Below the pieces are notes generated by a model. The model was not told the origin of the DNA. It saw only the letters and a list, made by a program, of their open reading frames with translations, and made no database searches. 19,305 nt of DNA, from contig CAZVCG010000038.1 of the NCBI GenBank assembly GCA_964626265.1, forward strand, positions 1-19,305. The letters run 5' to 3'. Positions 5,935-12,840 of the stretch are shown here, piece by piece (within the stretch, counting starts at the first letter, position 1; each line of letters begins with the position of its first letter). Source of the DNA: CAZVCG01 sp964626265 (lineage in GTDB: Bacteria; Pseudomonadota; Alphaproteobacteria; UBA9219). The translations under genes were made by a program, and so were the position numbers.

Positions 5935-6867
5935 ATGAGGGGAATTAATTATTTGGGCAAAATGATCATGCGCGATGATTTGGAAGAACGGCAAAAATGG
6001 GTCACGCGGCTCCGTATCGAGCGTACCGTCAAGCCTAGTGACTACCTATATTTCAAGGACGGCATGAACCATTGGCGTTACGCCGCTTTCAACGGTAAGA
6101 TAATCAACACCTATTTCGACAAAGACTTTACCGACTACATATTCACGCGGCAGATCGAAGGCGCGCTCCCGCCGAATGAACATTGCGTGATCGCCGATTT
6201 CGGGTCCGGCAGCGGCCACGTCGGTTTTTACGTCGCCTCTCAACTGACGCGATGGAAACGCTCCGTTCTTCCATATGGCTTTGACAATTTCCAAAAGTCT
6301 TTTTGGACAGGGAAAAAGCCAACGCCAAAAATCGTTACGTATGAACGCGACCTGTCAAAGCTGAGTTTCGGCTCAAATGCTTTTGACGCCGGAATTTGCC
6401 GTTTCGCCCTGCCCTTTATCGGCAAGGAAGATCAGCAACAGGCGCTAAAAAATATATATGAAGCGCTGAAACCCGGCGCTGTCGTCGTTATTCTCAACGA
6501 TGGCGCCTTCGACGATACCGGAAAGGACAAGTCCTGGAACATTATATTCGCTGGAGATGACCAAAAGAAAAGAAAGTATAAATTATATTATCCTTCTTGC
6601 AAGGAGCTAACGCGTATGGCCGAAACAGTTGGATTTAAAGTCATACACAAGGAGGATCTGACCGACATCGCTTTTGGCTATATATCGCCGCAAATCTTGG
6701 CCGAAGTCTATTCGCTTAAACTCACAAATCGCAACGATCGAAAAAAAACCGTGAAACTGAGGGAAAAGTTCTGGAAATGGAAGAAAATACACCCTTCTTG
6801 GTTCGAGCCAAAACGGGGTTCTCTTAGGGCTTTGTGGCCGATGTATAAACTTGTGCTTCGGAAATAA
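5935..6867 (+). CDS. Class I SAM-dependent methyltransferase
   Basis: The 310-aa product contains methyltransferase motif I, VIADFGSGSGHVGF (85-98), which binds S-adenosylmethionine, and the later strand-helix block FDAGICRFALPFIGKEDQQQALKNIYEALKPGAVVVILND (150-189), typical of class I enzymes of the Methyltransf_11/25 type. The substrate cannot be told. The start is uncertain: ATG at 5935 is used here, while 5917 and 5962 are in frame and none has a good ribosome site. The 3' half is richer in A and T than mreB and mreC (for example around 6451-6470 and 6575-6600). It sits in a segment bounded by the mreB stop and by a second, diverged copy of the mreB 3' end at 6890-6946, which points to insertion at this locus. 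No partner gene is visible beside it. Confidence 0.8.
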   Translation: MRGINYLGKMIMRDDLEERQKWVTRLRIERTVKPSDYLYFKDGMNHWRYAAFNGKIINTYFDKDFTDYIFTRQIEGALPPNEHCVIADFGSGSGHVGFYVASQLTRWKRSVLPYGFDNFQKSFWTGKKPTPKIVTYERDLSKLSFGSNAFDAGICRFALPFIGKEDQQQALKNIYEALKPGAVVVILNDGAFDDTGKDKSWNIIFAGDDQKKRKYKLYYPSCKELTRMAETVGFKVIHKEDLTDIAFGYISPQILAEVYSLKLTNRNDRKKTVKLREKFWKWKKIHPSWFEPKRGSLRALWPMYKLVLRK

Positions 6868-6889
6868 CCATTGCCATGAACTGTGTACA

Positions 6890-6946
6890 GGCCGCGCGCT
6901 CGGAGAATTGCGCACGCTCAAGAACCTGCTGGTCAGCGGGTATTAA
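6890..6946 (+). pseudogene. Duplicated 3' end of mreB
   Basis: The sequence encodes GRALGELRTLKNLLVSGY followed by TAA, against GRALEEMRTLKNLLVSGY and TAA at the end of mreB (5611-5667). By eye 53 of 58 bases match including the base after the stop; three differences are synonymous and two change residues. Weaker similarity reaches back to about 6873. It has no start and no upstream MreB domains, so it is a remnant. It lies a few bases after the methyltransferase stop and overlaps the stop of the minus-strand gene 6943-7485. Confidence 0.85.
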
Positions 6947-7485
6947 ACCGGGTCCGGGTTTAAGGCAAAGGCGAGCAAGACGGCGCTTCTTACGGTCTTG
7001 TCTTTTTCAAGAAGCTCAACTTGTTTGTCCGTGAATGCGAGTTCTTGCAGCGTTCGCTTGTAACTCTCGCGTAACGATTCTTGGGGATCCTTAGCGACAA
7101 ATTCCTGTTCGGGCTGTCGATACAAACGGGTCTTATGGGAGGCTGCCCGGTGCGCGATAGCCGAGCTTAGCTTGTCGAAAATGTAATTCGTGAGGCCGGG
7201 GTCCTGCTCAAGCGCCGAAGGCGGTATGCGATGCCGGATTGTGTCTTCCAAAGCCTCCTGAAAAGCCCGTTTTATGGGTCTGAACTTGGCCGGAGGATAA
7301 TAAACTGACGTATAATCGCACACACGGCCTGCAACCGATTGCCTTTTCGTTTTCTGCATAAGGCCAAGCGATCGCATGGTTACGGTCAACTTGGCCGCAT
7401 TTGAAAACAGCGGAGCCTTAAGAGCTATAAACTCCCACTCAAACAGTATTTTTCCGATTTCGTTATAGGGCCGTCGTTTTCCCAT
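6943..7485 (-). CDS. Unrecognised 180-aa protein
   Basis: I do not recognise this product. It is charged and soluble-looking, with no signal peptide or membrane segment. The C-terminal third (about 120-170) is mainly Glu, Lys, Arg and Leu and probably helical; the N-terminal half (MGKRRPYNEIGKILFEWEFIALKAPLF) could hold a small folded domain. Its stop codon (complement of 6943-6945) overlaps the TAA of the mreB remnant, because TTAA reads as a stop on both strands. It runs against the mre operon between the remnant and mreC. Transcription would start in the same 148-bp interval that precedes mreC. The length and coherent amino-acid use favour a real gene. Confidence 0.6.
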   Translation of the reverse strand: MGKRRPYNEIGKILFEWEFIALKAPLFSNAAKLTVTMRSLGLMQKTKRQSVAGRVCDYTSVYYPPAKFRPIKRAFQEALEDTIRHRIPPSALEQDPGLTNYIFDKLSSAIAHRAASHKTRLYRQPEQEFVAKDPQESLRESYKRTLQELAFTDKQVELLEKDKTVRSAVLLAFALNPDPV

Positions 7486-7625
7486 AGTCTTAAATCCGGT
7501 AAATGAAATGAGGGTATTCTACTAAATATCGACACTTGGGCCCAATATTTTCGCATAAACCACAATAAAAAGCTTGGCTCTAAGGGTTTCATTGGTTAAT
7601 TTAGCGCAATTTTGCCGTACCTAGT

Positions 7626-7630
7626 GAGTC
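7626..7630. promoter_or_regulatory. GANTC site just before mreC
   Basis: GAGTC at 7626-7630 ends three bases before the mreC ATG (7634), in the same relation as GAATC to mreB at 4620-4624. It is a candidate CcrM methylation site near the transcript start of mreC. Confidence 0.35.
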
Positions 7631-7633
7631 TCT

Positions 7634-8521
7634 ATGCCGGTTCGTGCGCGTCGAAATGGTTGGGTCCATATAACAGCAATATCGTGGCGTCATCTGGCGC
7701 AGCGCTATTCATTCGTTATTTTCCTGATACTGTCTTTAAGCATTCTTGTCGCCGGAAGAAGCGATCCGGCGCTCATGGAGAACGCTCGCGCCCGCGTCGT
7801 CGATACGGTGGCTCCGGTACTCGACGCATTGTCGCGCCCTGTGGCGATGGCCGAGGAAGTCTCGCGGCAGATGACGGCGTATATGGATCTCCGAAAGGAA
7901 AACGAAAGATTACGGGCAGAGAACGCGTTGCTTGCGCAATGGCAGAATACAGCGCTTGCGATGGAGAACGAGAACAAGGAGCTGCGTGCGCTGCTGAATT
8001 ATAAGGTTGAGCCGTCTGTGGCTTATATCTCCGCGCGCGTGATCGCGGATGCGGGCGGGCCTTATGTGCGGTCGCTGATTGTTACGGCGGGCAAGACGGA
8101 CGGCGCGCGCGTAGGTATGGCGGCGATGACGGGCGAGGGACTTATTGGGCGCGTCGTTGAAGTGGGCGACTGGTCGTCGCGCATTCTTCTTCTCACCGAT
8201 TTGAACTCGCGCATTCCAGTGACGATTACGGGCAGCGGCGATCACGCAATTCTGGCGGGCGACAACTCACCAAAACTCAAACTTCTGTACCTGCCGCAGG
8301 ACGCTGTTTTGCAGACGGGGTCGCGCGTGGTGACTTCGGGTCATGGCGGCGTATTTCCGCCGAACCTGCCGGTTGCGGCCGTTGTGGGCGTTAACCAAGG
8401 CATTTATGAAATCGCGCCGCTCGCCGCGCTGGGCCGCGTGAACCAGGTAAGGCTGGTTGACTTTAATTTAAAAGGCGGCGATTTTAATCCGATGGCGGCC
8501 AAAATCGGTTCCGCCGATTAA
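7634..8521 (+). CDS. mreC: MreC rod-shape-determining protein
   Basis: MreC is an inner-membrane protein whose periplasmic part activates PBP2/RodA and links MreB to wall synthesis. The 295-aa product has a short basic N-terminus, one membrane helix at about 26-42 (FVIFLILSLSILVAG), a coiled coil at about 86-125 (MDLRKENERLRAENALLAQW...), and the beta-rich MreC domain, with the recognisable segments GKTDGARVGMAAMTGEGLIGRVVEVGDWSSRILLLTD and VVTSGHGGVFPPNLPVAAV. No strong ribosome site precedes the ATG. It opens the mreC-mreD-mrdA run, with mreD 14 bases downstream. In most relatives mreB lies immediately upstream; here about 2 kb separates them. Confidence 0.95.
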   Translation: MPVRARRNGWVHITAISWRHLAQRYSFVIFLILSLSILVAGRSDPALMENARARVVDTVAPVLDALSRPVAMAEEVSRQMTAYMDLRKENERLRAENALLAQWQNTALAMENENKELRALLNYKVEPSVAYISARVIADAGGPYVRSLIVTAGKTDGARVGMAAMTGEGLIGRVVEVGDWSSRILLLTDLNSRIPVTITGSGDHAILAGDNSPKLKLLYLPQDAVLQTGSRVVTSGHGGVFPPNLPVAAVVGVNQGIYEIAPLAALGRVNQVRLVDFNLKGGDFNPMAAKIGSAD

Positions 8522-8535
8522 CCAAAGATCGTTAA

Positions 8536-9051
8536 ATGCTAACTACCTTCCTACAAAGGCTAGAGCTTGGCTCGCGGCGCCTACTACCGCTAGCGTCCAC
8601 GGTCTTTTTTATTTTCCTTTCCGCAATATCCTTGCCCCTTCCTCACTTCGGAGCCGTAAGCCCTTCTTTGGGTTTGATAGCTGTCTATTATTGGTCCATG
8701 CACCGCCCCGACCTGTTTCGTCCTATGGCCTCGTTCGCTCTGGGCGTGTTGTACGACTCGCTGCATTATCTTCCGTTGGGGCTTTCGGCTTTCGTTTTTG
8801 TGGCGGTTCATCAATTAGTTTTGTCACAACGCAGGTTTTTTGTCGGCCACGCGTTCTTTATGCTTTGGTCCGGGTTTGCGCTCATCATGATTATCGTGAT
8901 GGTGGGACATTGGCTGGTCCTGTCGGCGTTAGATGGCCGCTTGATCTCTTTCCTGCCGATCATGATACAGGGAGCGCTGACCGTTGTCATATTTCCGCTT
9001 CCTGTATGGGTATTGATTTATATGCAACGCACTTTGCTTAGTCAGGTATAG
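8536..9051 (+). CDS. mreD: MreD rod-shape-determining membrane protein
   Basis: The 171-aa product is almost entirely hydrophobic with about five membrane helices, the usual length and shape of MreD, an integral inner-membrane partner of MreC in the elongasome. Segments such as PLPHFGAVSPSLGLIAVYYWSMHRPDLFRP and FALGVLYDSLHYLPLGLSAFVFV match the family pattern, including the acidic residue in LYD. Position between mreC and mrdA, with three bases to the mrdA start, confirms the call. Confidence 0.9.
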   Translation: MLTTFLQRLELGSRRLLPLASTVFFIFLSAISLPLPHFGAVSPSLGLIAVYYWSMHRPDLFRPMASFALGVLYDSLHYLPLGLSAFVFVAVHQLVLSQRRFFVGHAFFMLWSGFALIMIIVMVGHWLVLSALDGRLISFLPIMIQGALTVVIFPLPVWVLIYMQRTLLSQV

Positions 9052-9054
9052 AGC

Positions 9055-10887
9055 ATGGCGCGCGACAATGAACGTTCGCGGTTATTTACGCGCCGCGCCG
9101 TCATTTTGGGAGGCGCGAAGCTCGGACTGATGTCTTTGCTGGCGGGGAGGATTTATTACTTGCAAGTTTTGCAAGGAGATAAATACCGGACATTGGCGGA
9201 AGAAAATCGCATAAATTTGCGGCTTATCGCGCCACCGCGCGGCCAAATACTCGATCAGGCAGGCGTTCAGCTGGCCGTCAATCAGCAGAACTATCGCGTT
9301 GTTCTTCTCCCTGAACAGGTAGGCAATCTCGATAAGCTATTGAAGAAAATCGGCGCCTACATTCCTTTAATGGAATCCGATCGCAAACGCATCGAGAGGG
9401 ATTTGCGTAACGATAGCGGTCTTAATGCCATATTAATTCGGGATAACCTGACCTGGGATCAGGTGGCCACGATTTCGCTTCATGCCCTTGAGCTGCCCGG
9501 AGTCGATATCGAAGCAGGCGAGGTGCGCACATACCCTTACGGCGATACCATGGCCCACGTTGTAGGGTATGTCGGCGCGGTCGCTCAGGCGGATAAGGAG
9601 AGTGACGCGCCGGAACTTACGATTCCAGGTTTCCGGCTTGGTAAAAGCGGGGTTGAAAGGCAATACGACCGTTTGTTGAGGGGAGAACCGGGCAATCTTC
9701 AGCTTGAAGTGAATGCGCGCGGTCGCGTTGTGCGAGAGTTGACGCGGCAGGAACCGCGCATCGGTAAAGATATCGCGCTGACCATTGACATGGGGCTGCA
9801 ACAGACCGTGTACAAGAGACTTGCGGGAGAGGAAAGCGCGGCGGCCGTGGCTATGAATATTCATTCGGGAGCCGTTTACGCGCTTGTTTCTCATCCTTCA
9901 TTCGATCCCAATTTATTTACGTATGGCATAAGCCAGCAAGACTGGGACAGGTTGAACGGCGACGAACATACGCCGTTGCTCAACAAGGCAGTTGATGGCG
10001 TTTATGCCCCGGGCTCTACGTTCAAGATAATTACGGCATTGGCGGGACTGGATTCTGGCATTCTTAATCCAAAAGCCTCGGTTTTCTGCCCCGGTTATTT
10101 TGAACTTGGGGATCATCGTTTCCATTGTTGGAAAAAGGGGGGACATGGCCATGTAAACTTTAAACATGCCATGGCCGGATCGTGTGATACGTTTTTCTAT
10201 GATCTTGGGAAACGCGTTGGAATTGATAAAATGCAGGCGATGGCCAAACGTCTGGGGCTAGGTTCCAAAACGGGCATAGATCTTCCTCACGAACGGGCGG
10301 GTCTTGTTCCTGGAAGGACATGGAAAATGGCCACGAGGAACAGCGCCTGGCAGCAGGGCGAAACGCTCATTGCCGCTATCGGGCAGGGGTACATGTTGAC
10401 GACGCCGCTTCAACTTGCCGTCATGACGGCGCGTGTCGTCAACGGAGGAAAAGCGGTCAAACCACGTTTGATGCGCCAGACGGAGGGACAATCTATTATC
10501 GTTCCCAAATGGCCGTCGCTTGAGCTTGAGCCTGATCATCTTGATCTTGTCAAAGCGTCTTTAACTTCTGTCGTATGCGAGCCTATAGGAACGGCCTACG
10601 GCGCACGTATTATGGATGAGAAAATGGCCATGGGGGGGAAAACCGGTACGTCGCAGGTGAAACGCATTACGATGGCGCAACGGGAAGAGGGGTTGCCTTC
10701 GGTTGAAGATGTGCCGTGGAGAGAAAGGGATCACGCTTTGTTCGTGGGTTTCGCGCCTGTCGAAGCTCCTCAATATGCCGTTTCCGTGGTCGTGGAGCAC
10801 GGGGGTAGCGGGGCCCACAAAGCAGCCCCTATAGCACGCGACATTCTGGCCGAATGTCAGAAGCGCAATTTGGCTTCAAGGGGCTGA
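9055..10887 (+). CDS. mrdA: Penicillin-binding protein 2 (peptidoglycan transpeptidase)
   Basis: PBP2 is the class B transpeptidase that cross-links peptidoglycan during elongation. The 610-aa product has an N-terminal anchor helix (about 15-38), the PBP dimerisation domain starting at APPRGQILDQAG (59-70), and the transpeptidase domain with all three catalytic motifs: S321-T-F-K324 (APGSTFKI), S376-C-D378 (AGSCDTFFYDLG) and K529-T-G (GGKTGTSQ). Length fits the family (about 600-650). It follows mreD by three bases and closes the operon; rodA, often the next gene, is absent. The stop is only two bases from the stop of the convergent DUF2336 gene, with no terminator between them. Confidence 0.95.
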   Translation: MARDNERSRLFTRRAVILGGAKLGLMSLLAGRIYYLQVLQGDKYRTLAEENRINLRLIAPPRGQILDQAGVQLAVNQQNYRVVLLPEQVGNLDKLLKKIGAYIPLMESDRKRIERDLRNDSGLNAILIRDNLTWDQVATISLHALELPGVDIEAGEVRTYPYGDTMAHVVGYVGAVAQADKESDAPELTIPGFRLGKSGVERQYDRLLRGEPGNLQLEVNARGRVVRELTRQEPRIGKDIALTIDMGLQQTVYKRLAGEESAAAVAMNIHSGAVYALVSHPSFDPNLFTYGISQQDWDRLNGDEHTPLLNKAVDGVYAPGSTFKIITALAGLDSGILNPKASVFCPGYFELGDHRFHCWKKGGHGHVNFKHAMAGSCDTFFYDLGKRVGIDKMQAMAKRLGLGSKTGIDLPHERAGLVPGRTWKMATRNSAWQQGETLIAAIGQGYMLTTPLQLAVMTARVVNGGKAVKPRLMRQTEGQSIIVPKWPSLELEPDHLDLVKASLTSVVCEPIGTAYGARIMDEKMAMGGKTGTSQVKRITMAQREEGLPSVEDVPWRERDHALFVGFAPVEAPQYAVSVVVEHGGSGAHKAAPIARDILAECQKRNLASRG

Positions 10888-10889
10888 TA

Positions 10890-12008
10890 TTATAAAGATT
10901 CCACGTATTTCGTGAGCATCGCAGGGTCTGAACGCCATGTGCGAAGCATGTCCTGCGCCACGTCGGGAATAAGTTTGTCGAACGCGGCCAATGCTTGGCT
11001 GAGTTCGCGAGGATTGACGACGTGTTCATCGGCACGCGCACCTCTGGACAAAAGAAAGATCGATACGAAACTGGGTTTATCGATTCCAATGGAGCGGCAT
11101 ACGGCAGCCAACAGGCGACCGCCATGTTCGCTGAGAATCGTGTCGATCATGTCAATGTCGAGAGCGCTTAACCGGCTCAAGGCTATGCTGAAAAGGCGGA
11201 AATGGCCCAGGCGCAGAAGCTTTGGCAGGATGGCGATGTTAATGGCATTTCGTTCGTCCAGCCAGTCCGCGACTTGAACCATCGCGGCGTCTTCGTGGCG
11301 TTCGAAAATATGTTCGTTCAGCTTGGTTTCGATCGCCTTGGCTAGCGAGAGATCGAGCAATCCAGCCGAAAACCCAAAACGCTCAATAGCATGACGGCGA
11401 AGATCCTGCGAAACCCACCAGTACAGTTTCGAGGCTACATCGGGGGTAAGCTCGGGCCTGTGCATGATCGGTTTTTGCAGGCTCAGGACGACGCGCGCGG
11501 TTTCCGATAGTATGTTGATGGCTTTGGGCGAAAGACGCGCGCCAAGGTTTTCAGCGACAATCTGCATGACCTTAAGGCTTCCAGTCGTCACGAGCGCGTC
11601 GGCCACGGCCTCATTGACGACAGTGCGCGAAGCGACGGCGCAAGCATGATCGACGCTTTGCGTTTCAACTACTGTGATAAGGTCGTCATCCGTCAGCGTT
11701 TCCGAGGACTGGAGCACTGCGCGGGCGAACTCGATGGCGCCGCAAGCGAGTCTCAAGGCGATTTTGCGCGGCGCAGTCTTAATTTCGGCGAATTTTTTGA
11801 CAAGCTCATGGCGTACGCTGACGTCCTCGGTTTTAATGAGCATGTCGATCATTTCGTTGACCATCGTCTCTTCATGCTCATTCAGTACTACATCGCCTGA
11901 CAGGAAAAGGTTGGCAAGTTTTCCGGCGAGTTGTACTCGGGCTCCTTCGCTACGATCGTGAGCGAGAGCCATAAGTGATGGTAATTCTTCGTACATACGG
12001 CTACTCAT
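10890..12008 (-). CDS. DUF2336-family protein
   Basis: The 372-aa product is mostly helical and matches my memory of the alphaproteobacterial DUF2336 family: an early stretch of the LMALAHDRSEGARVQLAGKLANLFLSGDVVLNEHEETMVNEMIDMLI type, followed by short helical repeats (VSVRHELVKKFAEIKTAPRKIALRLACGAIEFARAVL, TVVNEAVADALVTTGSLKVMQIVAENLGARLS) that resemble HEAT-like repeats. The family function is not settled. Start 12008 (MSSRMYEE) is supported by GGAAGGG six bases upstream. It converges on mrdA with two bases between stops and diverges from the small ORF at 12169. No membrane segment is seen. Confidence 0.8.
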   Translation of the reverse strand: MSSRMYEELPSLMALAHDRSEGARVQLAGKLANLFLSGDVVLNEHEETMVNEMIDMLIKTEDVSVRHELVKKFAEIKTAPRKIALRLACGAIEFARAVLQSSETLTDDDLITVVETQSVDHACAVASRTVVNEAVADALVTTGSLKVMQIVAENLGARLSPKAINILSETARVVLSLQKPIMHRPELTPDVASKLYWWVSQDLRRHAIERFGFSAGLLDLSLAKAIETKLNEHIFERHEDAAMVQVADWLDERNAINIAILPKLLRLGHFRLFSIALSRLSALDIDMIDTILSEHGGRLLAAVCRSIGIDKPSFVSIFLLSRGARADEHVVNPRELSQALAAFDKLIPDVAQDMLRTWRSDPAMLTKYVESL

Positions 12009-12168
12009 GACGCCCTTCCGGGAGCCACAAGCTCCTTGTATCGTTATAAAATACGTCCTTGTAATTATATTGCATCATGGAGTGTTTAAGATTTCCTTCA
12101 TTGCCAGCGTGCAATAATGTTCCAAATTTGGTAAAGAATACGTTGCGATCCAAGGCAGGAGTGCTTTT

Positions 12169-12414
12169 ATGATCCAAGTCATTCCCCCCCCTGTCCCCCC
12201 ATCCCCCCAGGGCTCCTCGCTTACCCAGACTATCACTAACGTCTTGCCACAGGTCCAAGGTCAGGCTGCTGCTCCGATTAGCGCAAAGGCTGTCACCCCT
12301 ACTTCCCGTTCGGAAAGGGGACAGAAGGTGCGCGGCAACAGTGAGAAGGAAAGGGGGGAGGGAGAGACCCCCGATAAGGGCGACCGTGGCGGCAGCGTCA
12401 ATATTAGCGTCTAA
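12169..12414 (+). CDS. Small proline-rich, disordered protein with poly-C tracts
   Basis: The 81-aa ORF starts at ATG 12169, seven bases after AGGAG (12157-12161), a good ribosome site. The N-terminus is proline-rich (MIQVIPPPVPPSPQGSS) and the C-terminal half is highly charged (RSERGQKVRGNSEKERGEGETPDKGDRGG) ending in SVNISV, so the chain is probably disordered. I recognise no family. Within the first 14 codons are runs of eight, six and six C (12184-12191, 12195-12200, 12203-12208), and a run of six G lies near 12353. Such tracts can slip in replication and shift the frame. It is divergent from the DUF2336 gene. An antisense ORF covers the same bases, but only this strand has a ribosome site. 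Confidence 0.55.
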   Translation: MIQVIPPPVPPSPQGSSLTQTITNVLPQVQGQAAAPISAKAVTPTSRSERGQKVRGNSEKERGEGETPDKGDRGGSVNISV

Positions 12415-12840
12415 CATATTATTACTCCTGAAATTCTAATATAAAAAATGTTCGTGTTGCCTAATATGGGTAGTATACACCATGACCCATGAAACTAATT
12501 CATTGATTCTGTGGTAAAAAATATCTTAACGAACACCCCATGCTACCAACGTCATTTTCCCTTTTATTGGTAGTTTATTCCCCATTATTGGTAGTTGAGT
12601 GCCTATAACGGGTAAAATTCATGGTTAGAAAATTGCGCAATTGAGTCACAAAATTTCCCTCGTTAAGGTAATAAAATTGCGAATTTCGAAAAATTTTTCC
12701 GTTGGCGATTTGGAAACGCTCACCATACATTGTCGGACCCCTCCGCGGAACCGCTCCAACGATTTCGACCCTCCTGCATGAGGGGAGATCCAATCTGTGC
12801 TACACTGCCGTAACAACTTATGTCCTTAATAGAGGAACCC
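12415..12840. other. AT-rich non-coding region with TTGGTAGTT repeats
   Basis: This 426-bp stretch has no convincing gene. It holds direct repeats TTATTGGTAGTT at 12564-12575 and 12585-12596, exactly 21 bp apart, a related GGTAGT at 12469-12474 and the inverted form CTACCAAC at 12543-12550. GANTC sites occur at 12505-12509 and 12643-12647. It probably carries the promoter of the mic60-hemY pair. Confidence 0.5.
12564..12596 (+). repeat. Two direct repeats of TTATTGGTAGTT, 21 bp apart
   Basis: Identical 12-mers begin at 12564 and 12585, so they lie on the same face of the helix two turns apart. With the partial copies at 12469 and 12543 they look like a transcription-factor operator rather than chance. 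Confidence 0.5.

Noticed and set aside
12001..12417. 138-codon minus-strand ORF
   Set aside because: Overlaps the supported DUF2336 start and the small plus-strand ORF; no ribosome site and no recognisable sequence.
12575..12793. 72-codon minus-strand ORF in the non-coding region
   Set aside because: Would need a TTG start, covers the repeat operator, and reads as random sequence.
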